A DNA stretch of 64,000 nt from Burkholderiales bacterium (GCA_016213325.1 JACRAY010000013.1:50080-114079); one strand, 5' to 3'. Positions 33,990-50,512 are shown, counted from the stretch's first letter. Numbers and translations are program-made. Notes: generated by a model from the sequence alone, not told the origin.

Positions 33990-35636
33990 TCAGTGCGCCT
34001 GCAGGAATTTGTGAACGTAGGCGATCGCCATGCCACCTTCGCCTACCGCCGCCGCCACGCGCTTGACCGAACCCGAGCGGACGTCGCCCACGGCGAACAC
34101 GCCGGGCGCGCTGGTCTCCAGGGCATAGGGCTCGCGCTCGCCCAGCCACTCGCATTGCTTGCGGGCGTCGGGCCCGGTCAGCACGAAGCCGTGGGAATCG
34201 CGCACGATCTCCGGCGGCAGCCAGCCGGTGGACGCGTGCGCGCCGATCATCACGAAGAGGGCCTCGGTCTGCCGGCGCGAAGTGGCGCCGGTGCGGCGGT
34301 CAGCCACGTCGATCGCCTCGAGCCGCTCGGTGCCGTGGCCTGCCACCACTTCCGAGCGCGTCGCCACGCGGATGTTGCGCTTGGTCGCGATCTGGTCGAT
34401 GAGGTACTGCGACATGCTCGAGGCCAGCGACTCGGCGCGTACGATGAGGGTGACGGAGTTGGAGTGGCTGGAGAAGAACAGCGCGGCCTGCCCGGCGGAG
34501 TTGCCGGCGCCAATGAGGTACACGTCCCTGCCCTGTGCCAGCCCGGCGTCGCTGCGCGCCGCGCCGTAGTAGACGCCGCTGCCGATGAAGCGGTCCACCG
34601 ACTCGACGCCCATGCGGCGCCACTCGACGCCCATTGCCAGCACGACGGTCCTGGTGCGCAGCGGCGGGTCCTTGTCGACGATGACGGTCATGGCCTGCGG
34701 GTCGATGGCGGACAGCCGCCGGGTGACCACGATCTCGGCGCCCAACCGCTTGGCCTGCTTGAGCGTGTTGCTCGCCAGGTCGTCCCCGGACACGCCGACC
34801 GGGAAGCCCGGGTAGTTCTCGATGCGGGTCGACGTGCCGGCCTGCCCGCCGGGCGCAAAGCCCTCGACCACCACCGTGCGCAAGCCTTCCGAGGCCGCGT
34901 TCACCGCTGCAGTCAGGCCCGCCGGCCCGCCGCCGACGATCACCACGTCGTAGTAGGTCAGGCGCGGCGCCGACTGCAGGCCGCACAGGGTGGCAATGGA
35001 GCGCATGGTCGGTGCGACAAGCCGCGTGCCGTCGGCCATCTGCACGGCAGGATAGGGCCCGCTGATCGGGCTGTCGTCGCCCAGCCGTGACGGCAGCGCC
35101 GGGTCGTCCGGCTCGAAGCTCTCGAACGAGATGCGGTTGCGATGCAGGAAGTTGCCGACCTTGTGCACGACAGCGTCTCGGCTGGGGCCGACCAGCAGGA
35201 TCTGCGGGGCGGGCGGCTGCGAAGCCGCCTTGCGCAGCATCTCCATGCGCTCCAGCGCCGCCTTGCCCACCGTCACCGCCACTTCGGGCGCCATCGCGGC
35301 GAGCGTGTGGAACACCTGCGCGTCGAGCTTCAACAGCCGCGACGGCTCCACCGCGCGCACGCTCGCCGGCAGGGGCGTGCCGAGCGTGATGGGGATCTCT
35401 CCCGCCAGGTCGCCCGGCAGCCGCATCGCGATGACGGTTTCGACGCCGTTGACCATCTTGGTGATTTCCGCCTTGCCCTCGATCATGACGAAGAGCGTGC
35501 GGGCCTCGCCTTCGTGGCCGCCGTACTCGCCGGTGACAAGCCGGATGTCCTCGACGGAGCGGGCGAGAAAGTCGAGCGCCTTGTCGCCCAGGTCGGAGAA
35601 CAACGGCACTTTCCGGAGTTCGGCGGCGGAGATCAT
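33990..35636 (-). CDS. cNMP-binding/thioredoxin-reductase-like flavoprotein (548 aa)
   Basis: Residues 1-125 form a cyclic-nucleotide-binding domain (RTLFVMIEGKAEITKMVNG, GDLAGEIPITLGTPLPASVRA). Residues 144-215 look like a thioredoxin/glutaredoxin-like insert (ILLVGPSRDAVVHKVGNFLHRNRISFE). Residues 229-548 are a thioredoxin-reductase-type module with FAD site GGGPAGL (235-241), NAD(P)H site GAGNSAGQAA and the FAVGDVR end motif. The CxxC of true thioredoxin reductases is replaced by GAAR, so disulfide reduction by that route is impossible. It may be a cAMP- or redox-sensing oxidoreductase. TACAAG lies 5 nt before the ATG. Confidence 0.85.
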   Translation of the reverse strand: MISAAELRKVPLFSDLGDKALDFLARSVEDIRLVTGEYGGHEGEARTLFVMIEGKAEITKMVNGVETVIAMRLPGDLAGEIPITLGTPLPASVRAVEPSRLLKLDAQVFHTLAAMAPEVAVTVGKAALERMEMLRKAASQPPAPQILLVGPSRDAVVHKVGNFLHRNRISFESFEPDDPALPSRLGDDSPISGPYPAVQMADGTRLVAPTMRSIATLCGLQSAPRLTYYDVVIVGGGPAGLTAAVNAASEGLRTVVVEGFAPGGQAGTSTRIENYPGFPVGVSGDDLASNTLKQAKRLGAEIVVTRRLSAIDPQAMTVIVDKDPPLRTRTVVLAMGVEWRRMGVESVDRFIGSGVYYGAARSDAGLAQGRDVYLIGAGNSAGQAALFFSSHSNSVTLIVRAESLASSMSQYLIDQIATKRNIRVATRSEVVAGHGTERLEAIDVADRRTGATSRRQTEALFVMIGAHASTGWLPPEIVRDSHGFVLTGPDARKQCEWLGEREPYALETSAPGVFAVGDVRSGSVKRVAAAVGEGGMAIAYVHKFLQAH

Positions 35637-35676
35637 GGCGTCTTGTACAGCAGTTTCGGCGGTTTGGAAACGCCAT

Positions 35677-35701
35677 AAAAAAGCCCCGCCGAAGCGGGGC
35701 T
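35677..35701 (-). terminator. Intrinsic terminator of the atp operon
   Basis: On the minus strand AGCCCCGC-ttcg-GCGGGGCT is an 8-bp GC-rich stem with a stable tetraloop, followed by TTTTTT. It lies 44 bp after the atpC stop. Confidence 0.88.
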
Positions 35702-35744
35702 GGAGGGCGCTGGTTTTTGTAGCGCTTCTTGTTCGTTGCAGTTC

Positions 35745-36173
35745 CTATTTCTTCTTGAGGTAACGACGCGCGGCGGCAAGCTCGGCGGCCATCACGGCCA
35801 GCTCCGACTGGATGCGGGCGACGTCGATTTCGCTCTTCGCGTTCTTCAGCGCCTCTTCGGCGGAGCGCCTGGCTTCGTTGGCCTTCTCTTCGTCCAGGTC
35901 CTTGCCGCGGATGGCGGTGTCGGACAGCACGGTCACGCGGTTCGGCTGCACTTCGAGGATGCCGCCCGCCACGAAGATGAACTCCTCGCTGCCGTCGGAC
36001 TTCTCGATGCGCACCGAGCCGGGGCGCACGCGCGTGATCAGCGGGGTGTGGCGCGGGTAGATGCCGAGTTCGCCGGCCTCACCGGGCAGCGCGACGAAGC
36101 GCGCCTCGCCGGAGAAGATGCTCTCCTCGGCGCTCACCACGTCGACGTGGATGGTATGGGTGGCGTCCACCAT
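35745..36173 (-). CDS. atpC: ATP synthase F1 subunit epsilon (142 aa)
   Basis: The N-terminal beta-sandwich ([48 protein letters not shown]) and C-terminal helical hairpin ([48 protein letters not shown]) are complete. Epsilon is part of the central rotor and inhibits ATP hydrolysis. ATG 36173 follows the atpD stop by 2 bp. It is the last gene of atpIBEFHAGDC. Confidence 0.96.
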   Translation of the reverse strand: MVDATHTIHVDVVSAEESIFSGEARFVALPGEAGELGIYPRHTPLITRVRPGSVRIEKSDGSEEFIFVAGGILEVQPNRVTVLSDTAIRGKDLDEEKANEARRSAEEALKNAKSEIDVARIQSELAVMAAELAAARRYLKKK

Positions 36174-36175
36174 GG

Positions 36176-40104
<3,929 letters not shown>

Positions 40105-40135
40105 GACTCTTTCCTTTTCCTTGTTGGCTTCCTGC

Positions 40136-40666
40136 TTACGCAGTCAGCGCGACTTTCATTTGTTCCAGGCGGGCCTTCACCGAGGTGTCGAGCACCTCGT
40201 CGCCGACCACCACGCGGATGCCGCCGATGAGCGACGGGTCTTCCTGCACGGTCACGTTGAGCTTGCGCCCGAACCGCTTCTCGAGCGCCACGGCCACCTC
40301 GCCGACCTGCTGCGCCGCAATCGGGAACGCGCTGTAGACCACGGCGTCGGACGAGCCGCCCTGGGCGTTCTTCATGGCGCGGAACTGGCTGGCGATCTCG
40401 GGCAGGGCGCCCAGGCGCCCGTTCTCGATGATGGCGCGCAGGAAGTTCTTGCCGGCTTCGGGCAGGTCGGCCTTCGCCACGTCGGTGACGACGTCGTAGA
40501 CCTCGCCGTCGCCGACCTTCGGGTTGCTCGCGAACTGCAGCAACTGTGCGTTGCCCGCTACGGCGGCCAGCGCGTCCAGCCACTGCTGCGAGCCGGCCAG
40601 GTCGCCGCTGGTCGACTTGAACAGCGCCTCGGCATAGGGGCGCGCGATGGTGGCGATTTCGGCCAT
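40136..40666 (-). CDS. atpH: ATP synthase F1 subunit delta (176 aa)
   Basis: This peripheral-stalk subunit joins F1 to the b dimer. It begins [16 protein letters not shown] and has [27 protein letters not shown], then [48 protein letters not shown], the conserved delta C-terminus. Its length is as in E. coli (177). Confidence 0.96.
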   Translation of the reverse strand: MAEIATIARPYAEALFKSTSGDLAGSQQWLDALAAVAGNAQLLQFASNPKVGDGEVYDVVTDVAKADLPEAGKNFLRAIIENGRLGALPEIASQFRAMKNAQGGSSDAVVYSAFPIAAQQVGEVAVALEKRFGRKLNVTVQEDPSLIGGIRVVVGDEVLDTSVKARLEQMKVALTA

Positions 40667-40679
40667 GCTCGGGGTCCCT

Positions 40680-41150
40680 TTACAGCTCGGTCTTCAGGCG
40701 GTTGAGCAAATCGGCGTGCACACCGGCGTTCACTTCCTTGCGCAGGATCTGCTCGGCGCCCTTGACGGCCAGCGCGGCCACCTGCTCGCGCAGGGCCTCG
40801 CGCGCCTTCACGCTCTGCTGCTCGGCCTCGGCCTTCGCGGCGGCAACGATCTTGTTGCCTTCCTCGACGGCGCGCGACTTGGCTTCCTCGACGATGGCCT
40901 GGGCGCGGCGCTCGGCGTCGGCCAGCATCTGGGCCGTCTCGGCGCGGGACTTCGCCAACTCCTGGCCGACCCGCTTGTCGGCGTCGGCCAGTTCGGCCTT
41001 GGCCTTGTCCGCGGCGGCCAGGCCCTCGGCGATCTTGCTTGCCCGGTCGTCGAGCGCCGCCGCAATCGGCGGCCACACGAACTTCATCGTGAACGCCACC
41101 AGCAGCAGGAACACGATGATCTGGATGATGAGGGTACCGGTAATGCTCAC
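40680..41150 (-). CDS. atpF: ATP synthase Fo subunit b (156 aa)
   Basis: GTG 41150 with AAGGA 9 bp upstream gives a protein of exactly the E. coli length. A membrane helix at residues 6-26 ([23 protein letters not shown]) is followed by a long charged Ala-rich coiled coil forming the peripheral stalk. The open frame continues upstream to 41267, but that extension is unrelated sequence. Confidence 0.96.
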   Translation of the reverse strand: MSITGTLIIQIIVFLLLVAFTMKFVWPPIAAALDDRASKIAEGLAAADKAKAELADADKRVGQELAKSRAETAQMLADAERRAQAIVEEAKSRAVEEGNKIVAAAKAEAEQQSVKAREALREQVAALAVKGAEQILRKEVNAGVHADLLNRLKTEL

Positions 41151-41212
41151 TTGGGCATCCTTGGTCGTGCGGCTCGCGAGGAGCCACAGTCGACGGTTAG
41201 CGACGGGGAAGA

Positions 41213-42387
<1,175 letters not shown>

Positions 42388-42397
42388 GTTTCTTCGT

Positions 42398-42877
42398 TCA
42401 GCTCGGTTTTGTCGTCTTCGGCCGCGCCTTGAAAGCCAGCGCGACCCAATACACCTTCATCGCCAGGACCAGCCCCACCAGCAAGGCGGGCCAGCTCAGT
42501 CCCGGCACCAGCCCCGGCGCAGCCACCAGCATGGCCAGCGTCAGGGCAATCTTCAGCATCTCCCACACCAGGAACCCGACGGCCGCACTGGCAGCGTTCA
42601 GGGAAGAGAAGCGCCCGGTGATGCCCCGCGCGAACACGGCAGCGGGGATCACCACGGACAGCGCGCCGTAACCGGCGGACCACCCGACGTTCTGCTTCCC
42701 GGTCAGCGCCCAGGCGGCCAATACCGCCACGAGCCCTACCGCGGCCTGCCCCGCCACCACCCACCAGGGGGAGACCGGCGGGTGCTCGTCGCGCAGCCGC
42801 CGCGCCTCTTCGGCGGACAACGGCACGACCGGGGACTCTTCCTCCGTGGCTTCAGGCAGCGGGCGTATGTTCTTCAT
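42398..42877 (-). CDS. atpI: ATP synthase protein I (159 aa)
   Basis: The first 50 residues are polar (EATEEESPVVPLSAEEARRLRDEHPPVSP) and are followed by four membrane helices typical of AtpI, which assists c-ring assembly. It is the first gene of the atp operon. ATG 42877 was chosen because its frame upstream loses similarity. A TATAAT stands 46 bp before it. Confidence 0.85.
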   Translation of the reverse strand: MKNIRPLPEATEEESPVVPLSAEEARRLRDEHPPVSPWWVVAGQAAVGLVAVLAAWALTGKQNVGWSAGYGALSVVIPAAVFARGITGRFSSLNAASAAVGFLVWEMLKIALTLAMLVAAPGLVPGLSWPALLVGLVLAMKVYWVALAFKARPKTTKPS

Positions 42878-42923
42878 GTCGTTGTCAGCCCGCCGTGAGC
42901 CCTGAATTCCTGCAAAGCCTCCC

Positions 42924-42929
42924 ATTATA
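42924..42929 (-). promoter_or_regulatory. atpIp: Candidate -10 box of the atp operon promoter
   Basis: A perfect TATAAT on the minus strand, 46 bp before the atpI ATG. The -35 region is weak (CGGTCA at 16 bp spacing). It is the best sigma-70-like -10 in the 149-bp divergent region. Confidence 0.5.
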
Positions 42930-43012
42930 AGTAGAAACCCAGCCCTGACCGCCAGTCCTTAAGTGTCCGCGCGCACCGGATTCAGGGTTAAAGCAACTTT
43001 GCGTGCAACAAG

Positions 43013-43018
43013 CACAAT
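43013..43018 (+). promoter_or_regulatory. Candidate -10 box before the CopD-like gene
   Basis: CACAAT lies 8 nt before the ATG at 43027. There is no Shine-Dalgarno in between. Confidence 0.4.
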
Positions 43019-43026
43019 CGAAAGCC

Positions 43027-43473
43027 ATGCGTAATCTCATTGTGTTCCTGCACCTCGCGGCCGCCATCTTCTGGATGGGCGGCATGGCCTTCATGGTGCT
43101 GGCGCTGCGCCCCGTGCTGCACGAGCAATTGCAGCCGCCGCAGCGCCTGCCGCTCATCACGGCGGTGCTCGGGCGTTTCTTCGTGGTGGTGGCCGCGAGC
43201 ATTGCGGTGCTGCTCGCCACCGGCGTGTGGCTGCTGCTGCAGGTGCCCGGCCAGCTCGCACCGGCCGGCTGGCACGTGATGTCGGCGCTGGGCCTCGTGA
43301 TGATGGCGATCTTCGGCTACATCTGGTTCGCGCCGTACAAGCGGCTGAAGGCAGCGGTGGCCGCCGCCAACTGGCCCGAGGGCGGCAAGAACGCGATGCA
43401 GGTCACGCTGCTGGCCAAGGTCAACCTCGGCATCGGCTGGGTCGCCATCGCGGCCGTCCTGCTGTGGCGGTGA
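43027..43473 (+). CDS. CopD-like four-helix membrane protein (148 aa)
   Basis: Four hydrophobic helices span most of the protein. MRNLIVFLHLAAAIFWMGGMAF opens with the His/Trp-Gly-Gly pattern of the CopD/DUF2269-like membrane family, and FAPYKRLKAAVAA lies in a cytoplasmic loop. Whether it handles copper is unknown. ATG 43027 follows a CACAAT. It lies 18 bp before the D-amino-acid aminotransferase gene and may be cotranscribed with the lipoate genes. Confidence 0.72.
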   Translation: MRNLIVFLHLAAAIFWMGGMAFMVLALRPVLHEQLQPPQRLPLITAVLGRFFVVVAASIAVLLATGVWLLLQVPGQLAPAGWHVMSALGLVMMAIFGYIWFAPYKRLKAAVAAANWPEGGKNAMQVTLLAKVNLGIGWVAIAAVLLWR

Positions 43474-43479
43474 ACCAGC

Positions 43480-43485
43480 CACAAT
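43480..43485 (+). promoter_or_regulatory. Candidate -10 box before dat
   Basis: CACAAT is exactly 6 nt before the dat ATG at 43492. Confidence 0.35.
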
Positions 43486-43491
43486 TGCGGC

Positions 43492-44382
43492 ATGACTGCC
43501 AGCTCCCTGCCCGACCTGCCCTGCCACCTCAACGGTGAATTCGGAACGCTCGCGACCGCCAAGGTGAGCGTGATGGACCGCGGCTTCATCTTCGGCGACG
43601 GCGTCTACGAAGTGGTGCCGGTGTATGCGGGCCGGCCGTTCCGCTTCGAGGAACACATGGCACGGCTCGACCGCAGCTGCGCCGAGATGCGCATGGCCAA
43701 CCCGAAAGACCGCGCCGGCTGGCGGCAACTGGTGGCGCAACTGGCCGAGGCTTATGCCCAATACGCCGGCAAGGCCCTCGAAGACACCAGCCAGATGGTC
43801 TACCTGCAGCTCACGCGCGGCGTGGCGATGCGCGACCATGCGATGCCGCCCGGCATCGAGCCGACGGTGTTCGCCTTCGTGAACCGCCTGTACATCTACC
43901 CGGCCGAAGAGCGCGCCCAGGGCGTGGCCTGCGTGACTGCCGACGACTTCCGCTGGAAGAAGGCCCACATCAAGAGCACCAGCCTGGCCGGCGCGGTGCT
44001 GGCACGGCAGCTGAGCGCCGATGAAGGCGCCAACGAGACCATCATGTTCCGCGACGGCTTCCTGAGCGAAGGCTCGTCGTCCAACGTGTGGGTGGTGAAG
44101 GACGGCGTGGTGCTTGGGCCCCCGCGCGACAACCTGGTGCTGCAGGGCATCCGCTACGGCGTGCTGGAAGAGCTGTGCCGGCTGGCGGGCGTGCCGTTCG
44201 AGCTCAGGCGGGTGTCGCGCGACGAGGTGCTGGCGGCCGACGAGGTCCTGCTGTCCTCAGCCACCAAGGAAGTGATCGCCTGCACCCGGCTGGACGGCCG
44301 GCCGGTTGGAAACGGCCGGCCCGGCCCTATCTACGAACAGTTGTTCAACGGCTACCAGCAGGCCAAACGCATTTCCCCGTGA
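43492..44382 (+). CDS. dat: D-amino-acid aminotransferase (296 aa)
   Basis: This is a fold-type IV PLP enzyme related to DAAT and [21 protein letters not shown] is the N-terminal signature, Lys161 in [16 protein letters not shown] is the PLP lysine, and [18 protein letters not shown] and [11 protein letters not shown] bind cofactor phosphate. It would interconvert D-alanine and D-glutamate for peptidoglycan. The alternative is another fold-IV aminotransferase. Its stop overlaps the GTG of the next gene. Confidence 0.87.
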   Translation: MTASSLPDLPCHLNGEFGTLATAKVSVMDRGFIFGDGVYEVVPVYAGRPFRFEEHMARLDRSCAEMRMANPKDRAGWRQLVAQLAEAYAQYAGKALEDTSQMVYLQLTRGVAMRDHAMPPGIEPTVFAFVNRLYIYPAEERAQGVACVTADDFRWKKAHIKSTSLAGAVLARQLSADEGANETIMFRDGFLSEGSSSNVWVVKDGVVLGPPRDNLVLQGIRYGVLEELCRLAGVPFELRRVSRDEVLAADEVLLSSATKEVIACTRLDGRPVGNGRPGPIYEQLFNGYQQAKRISP

Positions 44383-44639
44383 CAGATTCCCTGATCGAAT
44401 ACCCCTCGCAATTCCCCGTGAAGGTGCTGGGCGCCAAAGTGGACGGCTTCGTGCAGGCCGTGACCAGCATCGCGTGCCAGTTCGACCCGACCTTCGATGC
44501 GTCGACCGTCGAGCTGCGCGACAGCAGCGCCGGCAAATACCTCGGTGTCACCATCACCATCACCGCGACCAGCCGCGAGCAGCTCGACGAGCTGTACCGC
44601 ACCCTGTCCACCCACCCGATGGTGAAGGTCGTCCTGTAG
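44379..44639 (+). CDS. ybeD: YbeD/DUF493 family protein (86 aa)
   Basis: GTG 44379 overlaps the dat stop (GTGA). [83 protein letters not shown] is split here only by the family's two motifs (YPSxFPVKVxG and SSxGKYxxVT). It has an ACT-like alpha/beta fold. YbeD regularly precedes lipB and is thought to help lipoate metabolism; the mechanism is unknown. Confidence 0.9.
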   Translation: MTDSLIEYPSQFPVKVLGAKVDGFVQAVTSIACQFDPTFDASTVELRDSSAGKYLGVTITITATSREQLDELYRTLSTHPMVKVVL

Positions 44640-45292
44640 TGGAGCCGCGCGTCCTCGGCCGCGTGGACTACGAGCCCACTTACCGGGCGATGCAGGAGTT
44701 CACGGCGCAGCGGGAGGCGGCCACGCCCGACCAGCTCTGGATCTGCGAGCACCCGCCGGTGTTCACGCAGGGCCTCGCCGGCAGGCCCGAGCATGTGCTG
44801 TCGGCGCTTGACATCCCGGTGGTGGCGACCAACCGGGGCGGCCAGGTCACCTACCATGGGCCCGGGCAGGTGGTGGCCTATCCCTTGCTCGACCTGCAAA
44901 GGCGCGGCTACTTCGTCAAGGAGTACGTCTACCGGCTGGAAGAAGCGGTGATCCGGACGCTCAGGGACTTCGGCGTGACGGGGCATCGGGTGACGGGCGC
45001 GCCGGGGATTTACGTGCGGCTGGACGATCCGTTCGGGCACGCCAGGCCGGATGGCGCCGGTTTCGACGGCCTCGGCAAGATCGCGGCGCTCGGCATCAAA
45101 GTGAGCCGTCACTGCACCTACCATGGCGTCGCCCTCAACGTGGCGATGGACCTGGAACCCTTCAGCCGGATCAACCCCTGCGGGTACGAAAGCCTGCTGA
45201 CAGTCGATCTTCTTAAAATCGGGGTTTCCACGAGCTGGGACGAGGCGGCGCAGATTTTCGGCCGGCACTTGGGCGCCCTGCTCGCCCCCTGA
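44639..45292 (+). CDS. lipB: Octanoyl-ACP:protein N-octanoyltransferase (217 aa)
   Basis: It moves octanoate from ACP to the lipoyl domains of 2-oxoacid dehydrogenases and Gcv[22 protein letters not shown], the lysine-containing [23 protein letters not shown] and the catalytic Cys in RINPCGYES are all present. The start is GTG 44639, which overlaps the ybeD stop (TAGTG). The length is like E. coli LipB (213). Eight bases later lipA begins. Confidence 0.95.
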   Translation: MEPRVLGRVDYEPTYRAMQEFTAQREAATPDQLWICEHPPVFTQGLAGRPEHVLSALDIPVVATNRGGQVTYHGPGQVVAYPLLDLQRRGYFVKEYVYRLEEAVIRTLRDFGVTGHRVTGAPGIYVRLDDPFGHARPDGAGFDGLGKIAALGIKVSRHCTYHGVALNVAMDLEPFSRINPCGYESLLTVDLLKIGVSTSWDEAAQIFGRHLGALLAP

Positions 45293-45299
45293 GGTATCC

Positions 45300-46283
45300 A
45301 TGAGCTCCACCCCCATCGTGCGCGAAGCGCAGTCGGCCGCCAACTACGACCCCACGGCCAAGCAGAAGGCCGCGGCCAAGCTGTCGCGCATCCCGGTGAA
45401 GGTGGAGCCCGGCGAGGTGCTGAAGAAACCCGACTGGATCCGCGTGAAGGCCGGCTCGGCGTCGAGCCGCTTCTACGAGATCAAGCAGATCCTGCGCGAG
45501 CAGCAGCTGCACACGGTGTGCGAGGAAGCGTCGTGCCCCAACATCGGCGAGTGCTTCGGCAAGGGCACCGCCACCTTCATGATCATGGGCGACAAGTGCA
45601 CGCGCCGCTGCCCGTTCTGCGACGTGGGCCACGGCCGCCCCGACCCGCTGGACGCGAACGAGCCGGAGAAGCTGGCGAAGACCATCGCGGCGCTGAAGCT
45701 CAAGTACGTGGTGATCACCAGCGTGGACCGCGACGACCTGCGCGACGGCGGCGCCGGCCACTTCGTGGAATGCATCCGCCGCACGCGCGAGCTGTCGCCC
45801 GCCACCACCATCGAGGTGCTGGTGCCCGATTTCCGCGGCCGCGACGACCGCGCGCTGGAAATCCTGAAGGCCGCGCCGCCCGACGTGATGAACCACAACC
45901 TGGAAACCATCCCGCGGCTATACCGCGAGGCGCGGCCGGGCAGCGACTACCAGTTCAGCCTGAACCTGCTGAAGAAGTTCAAGGCCCTGTTCCCCAACAT
46001 CCCCACCAAGAGCGGCTTGATGGTGGGCCTGGGCGAGACCGACGATGAAATCCTGGCCACCATGCGCGACATGCGCGATCACGACATCGAGATGCTGACC
46101 ATCGGCCAGTACCTGGCGCCCTCCACTTCGCACCTGCCGGTGCGGCGCTACGTGCACCCTGACACCTTCAGGATGTACGAGGAAAAGGCGAAGGAGCTGG
46201 GCTTCAGCCACGCCGCGGTGGGGGCGCTGGTGCGCAGCTCGTACCACGCCGACCAGCAGGCGCACGCGGCCGGCGTCGCCTAA
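45300..46283 (+). CDS. lipA: Lipoyl synthase (327 aa)
   Basis: This radical-SAM enzyme inserts two sulfurs into octanoyl chains. The radical-SAM cluster is C100-x3-C104-x2-C107 (CTRRCPFC), and the auxiliary cluster cysteines are C74, C79 and C85 ([13 protein letters not shown]). A C-terminal RSSYHAD supplies the conserved serine of the auxiliary cluster. The N-terminal 40 residues are basic. Its stop overlaps the convergent nucleotidyltransferase stop by 4 bp. Confidence 0.97.
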   Translation: MSSTPIVREAQSAANYDPTAKQKAAAKLSRIPVKVEPGEVLKKPDWIRVKAGSASSRFYEIKQILREQQLHTVCEEASCPNIGECFGKGTATFMIMGDKCTRRCPFCDVGHGRPDPLDANEPEKLAKTIAALKLKYVVITSVDRDDLRDGGAGHFVECIRRTRELSPATTIEVLVPDFRGRDDRALEILKAAPPDVMNHNLETIPRLYREARPGSDYQFSLNLLKKFKALFPNIPTKSGLMVGLGETDDEILATMRDMRDHDIEMLTIGQYLAPSTSHLPVRRYVHPDTFRMYEEKAKELGFSHAAVGALVRSSYHADQQAHAAGVA

Positions 46284-47107
46284 GGCTGCTGGCGCGACGG
46301 GATGGACTCGGTCCACACCGCCACGTCTTCCGGCGTCATCGTGCTGGCCGGCGTGAGGCGGCCATCCACATAGCCCAGCTGTTCCACGTCGTACAGGTAC
46401 TGCTCGCGCGACAGCAGCGTTCCCGCACACACCCGGAAGTCGTGGGAACCCGGCTCGCGCGTTTCGGCCAGCAGGCGCTGGGCCAGCTGTTCCATCACCC
46501 ACGCCGGGATGCGGTGGCGTTCGCCGGGATAGATGAAGCCGAACAGCGTCAGGTGGGCCAGCAGCACGCGCCAGTGGCCGCCGAAACGCTCCAGCAGGCC
46601 GGCCCAGTCGAGCTTCTCGGCCACCGAGTGGATCAGGTGCGCCACGTCGGCGCCGTCGTAGCGCTCGCGCTCCATGATGAAGGCCTTGGACAGCAGGCTG
46701 TCCTCGACGTTGGCGATGCGCACCGGCACGCCGAGGATCTCGGCTTCAGCGTTGTCGTGGAACCAGGCGTCGCCGACGGGCGTGACGCCGTTGCCCGAGT
46801 TGAAGATGAGGTCGATGAAATCGTCGCGCGAATACACCTTGGCCAGCCAGTGCGGGTAGCTCATCTCGGTGCGCCAGCCGCGCTCGGTCATCAGCCGCTC
46901 GATGCGCTCGTAGTCTTCACGGCGGATGAACAGGTCGAGGTCCTTGGTGGCGCGCCGGATGCCCGTGAAGCAGGCGTGCGCGAACGCGCCGCCCACCAGG
47001 AAAGGCACATTCGCGTCGACCAGGACGCGCAGGACCTGTGCGTAGAAGGCGGCCGTCCCGGGCGCCACCTCTTCCTCCAGCGAGGGAGCTACTTCAAGCG
47101 AGCACAT
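46280..47107 (-). CDS. Nucleotidyltransferase-fold protein (275 aa)
   Basis: Residues 35-55 ([26 protein letters not shown]) carry the GG..Dx D motif of minimal and AbiEii-like nucleotidyltransferases, followed by [25 protein letters not shown], where the third acidic residue lies. The C-terminal half is helical ([37 protein letters not shown]). The substrate is unknown. No partner antitoxin-like gene is present. ATG 47107 lacks a good Shine-Dalgarno; ATG 47188 would add 27 low-complexity residues. It diverges from the metallophosphoesterase gene. Confidence 0.75.
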   Translation of the reverse strand: MCSLEVAPSLEEEVAPGTAAFYAQVLRVLVDANVPFLVGGAFAHACFTGIRRATKDLDLFIRREDYERIERLMTERGWRTEMSYPHWLAKVYSRDDFIDLIFNSGNGVTPVGDAWFHDNAEAEILGVPVRIANVEDSLLSKAFIMERERYDGADVAHLIHSVAEKLDWAGLLERFGGHWRVLLAHLTLFGFIYPGERHRIPAWVMEQLAQRLLAETREPGSHDFRVCAGTLLSREQYLYDVEQLGYVDGRLTPASTMTPEDVAVWTESIPSRQQP

Positions 47108-47239
47108 GCGACGCAGCTTAGGCAGGCGCGGGGGCCGGGCGCCCTCGGCCGTTTGGCCATAAACCGCAGGGCGCGCAACCTCAGGCATCGTCAGCGTCCG
47201 CCTACAGCCGCCAGCCGGGGCCGTGGGCATGATGGGCCG

Positions 47240-48013
47240 ATGAGCCAGTCCGACCGCAGCCGCGTGCGCATTGCCGCCATCGGCGATCTCCACGTCACCA
47301 AGGAGTCGGCGGGGACGCTGCGGGGGCTGTTCGCACAGGCTTCGGCCGCCGCCGACATGCTGCTGCTATGCGGCGACCTCACCGACTACGGCACGCCGGA
47401 TGAGGCGAAGGTGCTGGCCGACGAACTGGTCGGCTCGGTGCTGGTGCCGATGGTGGCCGTGCTGGGTAATCACGATTACGAGTCGGGCCTGCAGGACGAC
47501 GTGCGCGACGTACTGGTGCACGCCGGGGTGCGCGTGCTCGATGGCGAGGCCTGCGAGATCGACGGCATCGGGATCGCCGGTGCCAAGGGCTTCTGCGGCG
47601 GCTTCGGCCGCGGCTCGCTGGGCGCCTGGGGCGAGCCGGCCATCAAGCTGTTCGTGCAGGAGGCGCTGAACGAGGCCATGAAGCTCGAGTCGGCGCTCGC
47701 CAAGCTGCGCACCGAGCGGCGCATCGCGCTGCTGCACTACTCGCCGATCACCGGCACGGTCGAAGGAGAGCCGGTGGAGATCTACCCCTTCCTGGGCAGC
47801 AGCCGGCTGGAAGAGCCGCTGCTGCGCTACCCGGTGGACGCGGTGTTCCATGGCCACGCGCATCGCGGCACGATGGAGGCGCGCACCATCAACGGCGTGC
47901 CGGTCTACAACGTGGCCAAGCCGCTCTTGCTGCGCAAGCGCCCCGACGAGCCGCCTTTTCGCATGATCGAACTGGCTCGCGTACGGGAAGCTGTCCCGGA
48001 GACCGCCAAGTAG
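47240..48013 (+). CDS. Calcineurin-like metallophosphoesterase (257 aa)
   Basis: All metal motifs are present in order: GDLHVT (12-17), LLCGDLTDYG (near 42), VLGNHDYES (near 74), LLHYSP (near 168) and HGHAHRG (near 210). No signal peptide is seen, so the enzyme is cytoplasmic. Substrates of this family include cyclic nucleotides, phosphoproteins and nucleic acids; none can be assigned here. A CATGAT lies 6 nt before ATG 47240. It converges on ptsI. Confidence 0.85.
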   Translation: MSQSDRSRVRIAAIGDLHVTKESAGTLRGLFAQASAAADMLLLCGDLTDYGTPDEAKVLADELVGSVLVPMVAVLGNHDYESGLQDDVRDVLVHAGVRVLDGEACEIDGIGIAGAKGFCGGFGRGSLGAWGEPAIKLFVQEALNEAMKLESALAKLRTERRIALLHYSPITGTVEGEPVEIYPFLGSSRLEEPLLRYPVDAVFHGHAHRGTMEARTINGVPVYNVAKPLLLRKRPDEPPFRMIELARVREAVPETAK

Positions 48014-48032
48014 GTTGGCGTGAAACCGTAGA

Positions 48033-48049
48033 CTGGGGTGAAACCCCAG
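48033..48049. terminator. Hairpin between convergent metallophosphoesterase gene and ptsI
   Basis: CTGGGGT-gaa-ACCCCAG is a 7-bp stem in the 42-bp gap. There is no U-tract on either side. A short direct repeat (GTGAAACC) also covers it. Confidence 0.4.
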
Positions 48050-48055
48050 CGTTCC

Positions 48056-49818
<1,763 letters not shown>

Positions 49819-49822
<4 letters not shown>

Positions 49823-50088
49823 TCCCCTTCCCCGAACTTGTCGTTGATGAGGGTGAGCAGGGCGTCCATGCACTCCTGCTCCTTCTCGCCGCTGGTCTCG
49901 ACCACCACGTCGGTGCCGATGCCGGCGGCCAGCATCATCACGCCCATGATGCTCTTGGCATTGACGCGGCGTTCGCCGCGGCTCATCCAGACCTCGCATG
50001 GGTAGCTGCCCGCCAGCTTGGTGAGCTTGGCGGACGCCCGGGCGTGCAGGCCCAGCTTATTGCTGATGGTCACGTTCGTCCTGATCAT
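49819..50088 (-). CDS. ptsH: PTS phosphocarrier protein HPr (89 aa)
   Basis: His15 in LGLHARASAKL is the phosphorylation site, and Ser46 in NAKSIMGVMMLAA is the regulatory position used by HPr kinase where that exists. ATG 50088 with AAGGAG 5 bp before it lies inside the 3' end of the EIIA gene (32-bp overlap in another frame). In Ralstonia the homologous HPr/EI pair was reported to affect polyhydroxybutyrate storage. Confidence 0.95.
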
Positions 50089-50512
50089 GGCTCCTTCTTG
50101 GCTGGTTCTGCTGCGCGGTCACGGCCACCTGCATCACGCCCTGCGTGCCGCCCACCATGGCGCGCGATACCAGCGTGTCGAGCGGCTCGTGGCGGTAGCT
50201 CACGCTGCGCAGGAGCATCGGCAGGTTCACCCCGGTGATCAGGCGCGTGCGCACGCCGTCCACCAGCTTCTGCGCCACGTTGCTCGGCGTCGCGCCGAAG
50301 ATGTCGGCCAGCACCAGCACGCCCTTCACGTTCGGCTGGGCGCCCAGCTGGTCGAGCGCGATGCGCGCCGACCCCAGCGTCTCTTCCGGCGACAGGTTGG
50401 GCTGCACGTCGATGGCCGCCACCAGCGCGCCGCAGTCCGGGAAGACATGCAGTGCGCATTGCCGCAGGGCGTTGGCCAGCGGTGCGTGGGCGATGATGAG
50501 GATGCCGTTCAT
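50057..50512 (-). CDS. PTS EIIA component, mannose/ManX type (151 aa)
   Basis: NGILIIAHAPLANALRQCALHV contains His9, the phosphorylation site of EIIA-Man domains. LADIFGATPSNVAQKLVDG and RLITGVNLPMLLRSVSYR are the other family motifs. No EIIB, EIIC or EIID is encoded here, so phosphate on this protein is more likely a signal than a step in sugar uptake. The last 20 residues are Gln/Arg/Asp-rich. Its start overlaps the MFS stop (ATGA). Confidence 0.92.
   Translation of the reverse strand: MNGILIIAHAPLANALRQCALHVFPDCGALVAAIDVQPNLSPEETLGSARIALDQLGAQPNVKGVLVLADIFGATPSNVAQKLVDGVRTRLITGVNLPMLLRSVSYRHEPLDTLVSRAMVGGTQGVMQVAVTAQQNQPRRSHDQDERDHQQ

Noticed and set aside
46280..47107. AbiEii-type toxin of a toxin-antitoxin or abortive-infection system
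   Set aside because: The fold fits loosely, but no AbiEi-like partner or any defence gene is adjacent.
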